This document shows positions 6,089 through 10,394 of a stretch of 10,394 nucleotides of DNA, one piece after another (positions within the stretch are counted from its first letter, which is position 1; each line of letters opens with the position of its first letter). Position numbers and translations under genes: made by a program. The notes beneath the pieces are model-generated. The model was given only the letters and a program-made list of their open reading frames with translations, did no database searches and was not told the origin of the DNA. The stretch is from Pseudomonas sp. (GTDB taxonomy: Bacteria > Pseudomonadota > Gammaproteobacteria > Pseudomonadales > Pseudomonadaceae): the NCBI GenBank assembly GCA_030654635.1, contig JAURXE010000245.1, forward strand, positions 1-10,394, read 5' to 3'.

Positions 6089-6125
6089 ACAGAACTAACT
6101 TGAACACATACTAGGGAAGTAATTT

Positions 6126-7373
6126 ATGTTCATAGCCAGAAGCTTTCTGCTGATCAGTACCATAGCGACTGCGGCCACCGTCCACGCTACGGAGCAAAAA
6201 GACGTTGAAGCTTTAGAGCAACAGTTGCAAGTCATGCAGAAACGCTACGAAGCCCAGCAAAATGCTCTGATGATTCTTGAACAACGCCTGCGCTCGGTAG
6301 AAGCGCAGGCCCCCCAACAAACGCCACCCGCACGCAAGGTCGCGACAAACAATGGCACCGGCAGCAGCAAAGGTTCCGGCAGCAATTACGGCACTACCCT
6401 GAAAGAAACCTCCAAGGAAGCGCCCAGTGTTAGCGACATTTATCAGGAAGCCAGCGGCTTCTTCGGCGACGGTAAGTTCAGTGTGGAAACCGGGCTGACC
6501 TACAGCCACTACGACACCCGGCAACTGTTCCTTAATGGCTTCCTTGCCCTTGATGCAATCTTTCTCGGCAATCTGGGCGTCGATCAAATAAATGCCGACT
6601 CATTTACCTTCGACGTCACCGGTCGCTACAACTTCCTTGACCGCTGGCAGCTCAACCTTAACGCCCCGTATATCTATCGCGAGACGACCTTTTCCTCTGC
6701 CGGCGCAGGCGGCGCCAGCAACTCGGTCAGCGAAGAAACCGTGAGCAACGACCCCGCTTTGGGTGATGTCAACTTTGGCCTGTCCTATAAGTGGATCGAT
6801 GAAGCGCCAGGCGTTCCCGACACCGTCGTCAGCCTGCAGGTCAAGGCCCCCACCGGTGAGGAACCTTATGGCATCAAAATTCGTCCGGTGCCCGGCAACG
6901 ACAACCTCAATATCCCCTCCGACCAGCCGACCGGCAATGGCGTCTGGTCAATCACCCCAGGCATTGCCTTGGTAAAAACCGTTGACCCTGCCGTACTGTT
7001 TGGCAACCTGTCCTACACCTACAACCTGGAAGAAAGTTTCGACGACATCAGCTCCCAGGAAGGCGTCACGGTGCCAGGCAAAGTGCGCTTGGGTAACTGG
7101 TTTCAGTTTGGCCTTGGGGTCGCGTTTGCCCTCAATGAGCGGATGAGCCTGTCGATGTCGTTCTCCGAACTGATCGCGCAGAAGAGCAAAGTTCGCCCCG
7201 ACGGCGAAGACTGGCAAACAGTCAGCGGCAGCGATGCCAATTCGGCCTACTTCAATATCGGCATGACCTATGCGCCCACCGACAACCTCAGCATCGTGCC
7301 CAACCTAGCCGTTGGCCTGACCCCGGACGCACCGGACTTCAGCTTCAGTATCAAGTTCCCGTACTACTTCTAA
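6126..7373 (+). CDS. fapF: FapF, outer-membrane amyloid exporter (trimeric beta-barrel)
   Basis: 415 residues. AGGGAAG (6113-6119) precedes the ATG at 6126. Signal peptide about 1-21. Residues 23-60 ([20 protein letters not shown]...) form a heptad-like coiled coil; 61-100 is a Gly/Ser/Thr-rich linker; about 101-113 ([13 protein letters not shown]) suits the helix that plugs the pore. From about 116 on, alternating beta strands form the barrel, ending in [11 protein letters not shown] with the terminal aromatic residue recognised by the BAM machinery. FapF is a trimeric outer-membrane channel through which FapB, FapC and FapE leave the cell, with the coiled coils trimerising in the periplasm. 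Last gene of the operon; no ordinary terminator follows it before the inserted element at 7426-7567. Confidence 0.94.
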   Translation: MFIARSFLLISTIATAATVHATEQKDVEALEQQLQVMQKRYEAQQNALMILEQRLRSVEAQAPQQTPPARKVATNNGTGSSKGSGSNYGTTLKETSKEAPSVSDIYQEASGFFGDGKFSVETGLTYSHYDTRQLFLNGFLALDAIFLGNLGVDQINADSFTFDVTGRYNFLDRWQLNLNAPYIYRETTFSSAGAGGASNSVSEETVSNDPALGDVNFGLSYKWIDEAPGVPDTVVSLQVKAPTGEEPYGIKIRPVPGNDNLNIPSDQPTGNGVWSITPGIALVKTVDPAVLFGNLSYTYNLEESFDDISSQEGVTVPGKVRLGNWFQFGLGVAFALNERMSLSMSFSELIAQKSKVRPDGEDWQTVSGSDANSAYFNIGMTYAPTDNLSIVPNLAVGLTPDAPDFSFSIKFPYYF

Positions 7374-7425
7374 GCAAGCCTGCCGACTACCGCGCAACCT
7401 GCTCAGCCGTAGCGTGAATTGCCAG

Positions 7426-7567
7426 TTAGCAGGCCGTTGAAAAAGTGAGTGAGACAGCCGAGACACAGCAAAAACAGGCGAGGGAGCGGAATTTACGAAC
7501 TGTAAATCAGCACTCTGAGCCTGTTTTAACGTCGTATCGGCACAGATATTTTTTAACGGTCTGTTAG
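7426..7567. mobile_element. MITE-like non-autonomous element with 15-bp terminal inverted repeats and TTAG duplication
   Basis: The left end CAGGCCGTTGAAAAA (7430-7444) and right end TTTTTTAACGGTCTG (7549-7563) are inverted repeats with 13 of 15 matches. Both are flanked directly by TTAG (7426-7429 and 7564-7567), which reads as a 4-bp target duplication and fits the YTAR target of the IS5 group. The 134-base interior has no coding capacity and is itself nested-palindromic: GCCGA/TCGGC (7457-7461, 7537-7541), AAAACAGGC/GCCTGTTTT (7471-7479, 7519-7527) and ATTTAC/GTAAAT (7491-7496, 7502-7507). It lies between convergent genes. The TAA stop of the downstream regulator lies in the TTAG copy, so the insertion left the protein intact. 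It may act as a terminator for both genes. Parent IS not identified. Confidence 0.7.
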
Positions 7568-8895
7568 CGGATCTGATGCTTGTGCAGCAACCTATAGAAA
7601 GTTGGCCGTGAAATACCCAGTGCACGCGCGGCTTGTGAGAGGTTGTGCGAATAACGTGACATGGCGTCGGTAAGCGCCTGTTGTTCGGCCTTTAGTTTGT
7701 ACTCATCGAGACTCAATAACAGCGCCAATGGCGACTCATCGTCCCCAGCCAAACCCATATCGCAAGCCTCGATTTGCCGCCCCTCCGCTAGCACCAAACC
7801 GCGCCGCACACGATTGGTCAGCTCGCGCACATTACCGGGCCAGCGGTGCTCGACCAGCGCCTGCAAGGCCGCTTCGCTGAAACGCCGGGGGCGCCTGCCT
7901 GTTTCGCTGCTGTAGAACTTGACGAAATAATTGGCCAGTAAAGGCAAGTCCACCAAGCGTTCGCGCAAAGGTGCGGTATGTACCTGCAAGACGTTCAGGC
8001 GGTAATACAGATCCTCACGAAAAGTACCTGCTTCAATAGCCCCCTCAAGATCCTTGTGGGTCGCTGCCAGCACCCGCACATTGACCGGCAGCGGTGCATT
8101 ACCACCCACCCGTTCAATCTGCTTCTCCTGCAAAAAACGTAGCAGACTGGCTTGCAGCTCCAACGGCAAATCGCCAACCTCGTCGAGGAACAAGGTACCG
8201 CCATCAGCAGCCTCTATCCGGCCGATCTTGCGCTGATGGGCACCAGTAAAGGCGCCTTTCTCATGGCCAAATAACTCGGACTGAATCAGGTGTTCAGGAA
8301 TGGCACCACAATTGATCGCAACGAACGGCCCTGACGCCCGGCGCGACTGATTGTGCAGGGTGCGCGCCACCAGTTCCTTGCCAGTGCCACTTTCACCGCG
8401 GATCAGTACCGGCGAATCGGTTGGCGCCAGCTTGCTAACTAACTTGCGCAGGTTGCGCATGGCCACGCTTTGCCCGAGCAACTCATGCTCAGTCGCCTCA
8501 TTTTCGACTGTGGTCAGGCCGCGCAGGCGGGCCATGCCAAAGGCCCTGCCCAGCGACACCTGAACCCGCGCCAAATCGACCGGCAAGGTATGGAAATCGA
8601 AAAACCATTCGCCGATAAAATCACCCATGCCTTTAAGTGCCAAGACCTCAGGGCTAAGCAAGGCCAGCCATTCAGTACCGCTGCGGCTGATCATCTCCTT
8701 AATCATTTCTGGCCGCTCCAGGTGTTCTGTCTGCAAGCAGATCAAGCCCAGATCGCAGTTATATTCAGTGGCTTGGTCCAGCGTGCAACACTGCACCACC
8801 CAACCCGCCTGCAGACTCGGCAACAACGCTCTACATTCATTTGTAGAGTCGACCAATAGTAGATGACGGGTAACAACTGCTATAGGCTCAAACAT
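7564..8895 (-). CDS. Sigma-54-dependent activator with degenerate receiver-like N-terminus, candidate fap regulator
   Basis: 443 residues from the ATG at 8893-8895, with GGGAG (complement of 8901-8905) five bases upstream; an upstream TTG start six codons earlier is less likely. Residues 9-125 look like a receiver fold (HLLLVD at strand 1), but the strand-3 segment DLGLICLQT lacks the phospho-acceptor Asp, recalling the VpsR-type N-terminal domain. The AAA+ core is complete: Walker A GESGTGKE (167-174), GAFTGA (214-219, the sigma-54 contact loop), Walker B GGTLFLDEV (232-240), Arg residues in REDLYYRL (293-299) and WPGNVREL (352-359). A Fis-type HTH lies at 417-440 (NLSQAARALGISRPTFYRLL). Convergent with fap, whose promoter is sigma-54 type; regulation of fap is inferred from this. 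Confidence 0.9.
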   Translation of the reverse strand: MFEPIAVVTRHLLLVDSTNECRALLPSLQAGWVVQCCTLDQATEYNCDLGLICLQTEHLERPEMIKEMISRSGTEWLALLSPEVLALKGMGDFIGEWFFDFHTLPVDLARVQVSLGRAFGMARLRGLTTVENEATEHELLGQSVAMRNLRKLVSKLAPTDSPVLIRGESGTGKELVARTLHNQSRRASGPFVAINCGAIPEHLIQSELFGHEKGAFTGAHQRKIGRIEAADGGTLFLDEVGDLPLELQASLLRFLQEKQIERVGGNAPLPVNVRVLAATHKDLEGAIEAGTFREDLYYRLNVLQVHTAPLRERLVDLPLLANYFVKFYSSETGRRPRRFSEAALQALVEHRWPGNVRELTNRVRRGLVLAEGRQIEACDMGLAGDDESPLALLLSLDEYKLKAEQQALTDAMSRYSHNLSQAARALGISRPTFYRLLHKHQIR

Positions 8896-8962
8896 GCTCG
8901 CTCCCTGCTGCAAATTTAATTAACCCTGTAAAAACAATATGTTGTAAGAATAGTGCAGACGT

Positions 8963-8976
8963 TAACAATTTTGTTA
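8963..8976. promoter_or_regulatory. Palindromic operator candidate in the divergent regulator/cytochrome intergenic region
   Basis: TAACAATTTTGTTA (8963-8976): 6-bp arms TAACAA/TTGTTA around two bases. A related AACAATATGTTGT lies at 8933-8945, so the AACAAT cores are 31 bases (about three helical turns) apart. The gap 8896-9082 between divergent start codons must hold both promoters. I found no convincing sigma-70 or sigma-54 promoter in it. The palindrome is AT-rich, so chance is possible. Confidence 0.35.
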
Positions 8977-9082
8977 GCGCCCAGTTCGATCATTTACTTA
9001 TATTACCCTAGCCGTTTTATGCTCAGAACATGTAACCATGGCATAAATTCTATCCATTATAAAAATCACAAGGACGTTATTG

Positions 9083-10394
9083 ATGCGCATCTTGCGTCGC
9101 CTGCTGCTGCTGGCATTCTTGGCCCTTTCGTTGGGCGCAATTTTTGTGTTGTATTTCATTGCCAACCCCAATCTGCCCAAGTTCGAGCCGCCCAAACAGC
9201 TGCACTACCTCGAGCAATGGAGCCCCGAGGCGCGACAAAGCTATTACTACACCCCGCAAGGCACCCAGGTAAAAGGCCTGCAGTACGAATGGTTTACCGC
9301 GCTGGAGCTGCCGTTCTCCACCGATAAATTCGCCCGCCCCGAATACCTGGCACGCTTTGGCTTTTTGACCGATCCCCAGCAACAGGCCAGCGCCGCCAAC
9401 CCAGGCAACCTGCCGGTGGGTTTTGCCCGCCACGGCGACCCAAAAACCGCCGTGCAGTACCTCGACATCAGCTGCGCCGCCTGCCACACCGGCGAGCTGC
9501 GCTACCAAGGCCAGGCGGTGCGCATCGACGGCGGCGCGGCGCTGCATTCACTGGCCTCCACAGTGCCCACCCTGCGCGGCGGCAGCTTCGGCCAGGCGCT
9601 CGGCATGAGCATGGCATTCACCTATTACAACCCGCTCAAATTCAAGCGTTTCGCCAAAACCGTGCTCGGCGCCCAGTACCCCAAGGGCCGCAGCGAACTG
9701 CGCGATGAATTCAAAGCCGTACTCGGCCGCATGCTCGGCCAAGCTTGGAACGACACCCATCGCGGCCTCTATCCCACCGAAGAAGGTTTTGGCCGCACCG
9801 ATGCCTTTGGCCGGATTGCCAACAGCGTGTTTGGCGATGTGCTGGACGCCAGCAACTACCACGTCGCCAATGCGCCAGTGAGTTACCCGCACCTGTGGGA
9901 CATCTGGAAATTTGACTGGGTGCAATGGAATGCCTCGGCCATGCAACCCATGGCGCGCAATATCGGCGAAGCCTTGGGCGTGGGCGCGCCACTGCAGTTG
10001 CTGCAAAACAATGGCGAGCCGGTCAGTGAAGCCGATCGCTACGCCGCCGGCGTGCGCCTGCGTGACCTCGACAGCCTGGAAACCACCCTGCGCCAGTTGC
10101 AACCGCCGCGCTGGCCACAAGCCGTGCTGGGCAAGATTGACCTGCAACGCGCCAGCCAGGGCCGCGCGCTGTTCAGCGAGAACTGCGCCTACTGCCACGC
10201 GCCCAGCGTTACCCCAAAGACCGAGCGTCTGGCGGCCGGGCGCGATCCAGAATGGCATCTGCGCCTGGTGCCGACGCGAATTATCGGCACCGACCCGACC
10301 GCCGCCGACAATATCGCCGACCATCGTTTCGATCTGCGCAAACTCAACTGGAGCAAAACCGAGCTGGGCAAACTCAACGTCAAGCTGATCGGCA
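9083..10394 (+). CDS. Membrane-anchored di-haem c-type cytochrome, peroxidase/RoxA-like (3' end outside window)
   Basis: The ATG at 9083 is preceded by AGGA (9071-9074). The frame is open to the window end (437 complete codons). Residues 1-26 form an uncleaved-looking anchor or signal (RILRRLLLLAFLALSLGAIFVLYF). Two haem-binding motifs are visible, CAACH at 131-135 and CAYCH at 368-372. Between them are family-like blocks: EEGFGRTDAFGRIAN, PVSYPHLWDIWKFDWVQWN and MARNIGEALGV. The combination recalls proteins annotated as di-haem cytochrome c peroxidases and the related RoxA-type oxygenases, which are periplasmic or secreted. The N-terminal position of the first haem site differs from short classical CcpA enzymes (CxxCH near residue 70), so peroxidase activity cannot be assumed. 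It is divergent from the regulator; no functional link to fap is evident. Confidence 0.8.
   Translation, partial: MRILRRLLLLAFLALSLGAIFVLYFIANPNLPKFEPPKQLHYLEQWSPEARQSYYYTPQGTQVKGLQYEWFTALELPFSTDKFARPEYLARFGFLTDPQQQASAANPGNLPVGFARHGDPKTAVQYLDISCAACHTGELRYQGQAVRIDGGAALHSLASTVPTLRGGSFGQALGMSMAFTYYNPLKFKRFAKTVLGAQYPKGRSELRDEFKAVLGRMLGQAWNDTHRGLYPTEEGFGRTDAFGRIANSVFGDVLDASNYHVANAPVSYPHLWDIWKFDWVQWNASAMQPMARNIGEALGVGAPLQLLQNNGEPVSEADRYAAGVRLRDLDSLETTLRQLQPPRWPQAVLGKIDLQRASQGRALFSENCAYCHAPSVTPKTERLAAGRDPEWHLRLVPTRIIGTDPTAADNIADHRFDLRKLNWSKTELGKLNVKLIG

Noticed and set aside
8563..8859. Plus-strand open frames across the regulator gene
   Set aside because: They are antisense shadows of the well-supported minus-strand AAA+ regulator.
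9548..10324. 258-residue minus-strand open frame opposite the cytochrome
   Set aside because: GC-rich antisense shadow; the plus strand encodes two haem motifs and family-like blocks in one continuous frame.

Overview
The window reads as a chromosomal segment of a Pseudomonas-type gammaproteobacterium. The evidence is the complete functional-amyloid operon fapABCDEF (a system described mainly in Pseudomonas), a GreB-type elongation factor tail, moderately high GC, good Shine-Dalgarno sites and a sigma-54 promoter. No rRNA, tRNA or CRISPR was seen.

Left part (1-2022, all + strand): the 3' end of greB, a small histidine-rich fatty-acid-hydroxylase-type membrane protein, then a PnuC-type vitamin transporter overlapping by 4 bases a NadR-like ribosylnicotinamide-kinase-type ATPase. 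The last two form a plausible NAD-precursor uptake and trapping pair. A 369-base AT-richer gap (2023-2391) follows. It holds a perfect 9-bp inverted repeat, a second stem-loop, and a good GG-N10-GC sigma-54 promoter just upstream of fapA.

Central part (2392-7373, + strand): fapA (periplasmic chaperone-like), fapB (minor amyloid subunit/nucleator), fapC (major amyloid subunit, three imperfect repeats and a C-terminal CxxC), fapD (C39-family cysteine peptidase), fapE (minor exported component) and fapF (trimeric outer-membrane amyloid exporter with an N-terminal coiled coil). Every exported protein carries a signal peptide. A very strong stem-loop between fapC and fapD probably sets the ratio of subunit to export-machinery mRNA.

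Right part: a 142-base element with 15-bp terminal inverted repeats and a TTAG direct duplication (a MITE-like insertion) lies in the convergent gap between fapF and a minus-strand sigma-54 activator gene (7564-8895). The activator has an intact AAA+ core, a GAFTGA motif and a Fis-type HTH, but a degenerate receiver-like N-terminus. Since the fap promoter is sigma-54 type, it is the obvious candidate fap regulator (inference). Divergent from it is the 5' part of a membrane-anchored di-haem c-type cytochrome (CAACH and CAYCH), which runs off the window.

The fap system itself is known. The less ordinary points are the regulatory architecture (promoter, palindromes, linked activator), the intercistronic hairpin and the MITE-like insertion abutting the regulator's stop codon.
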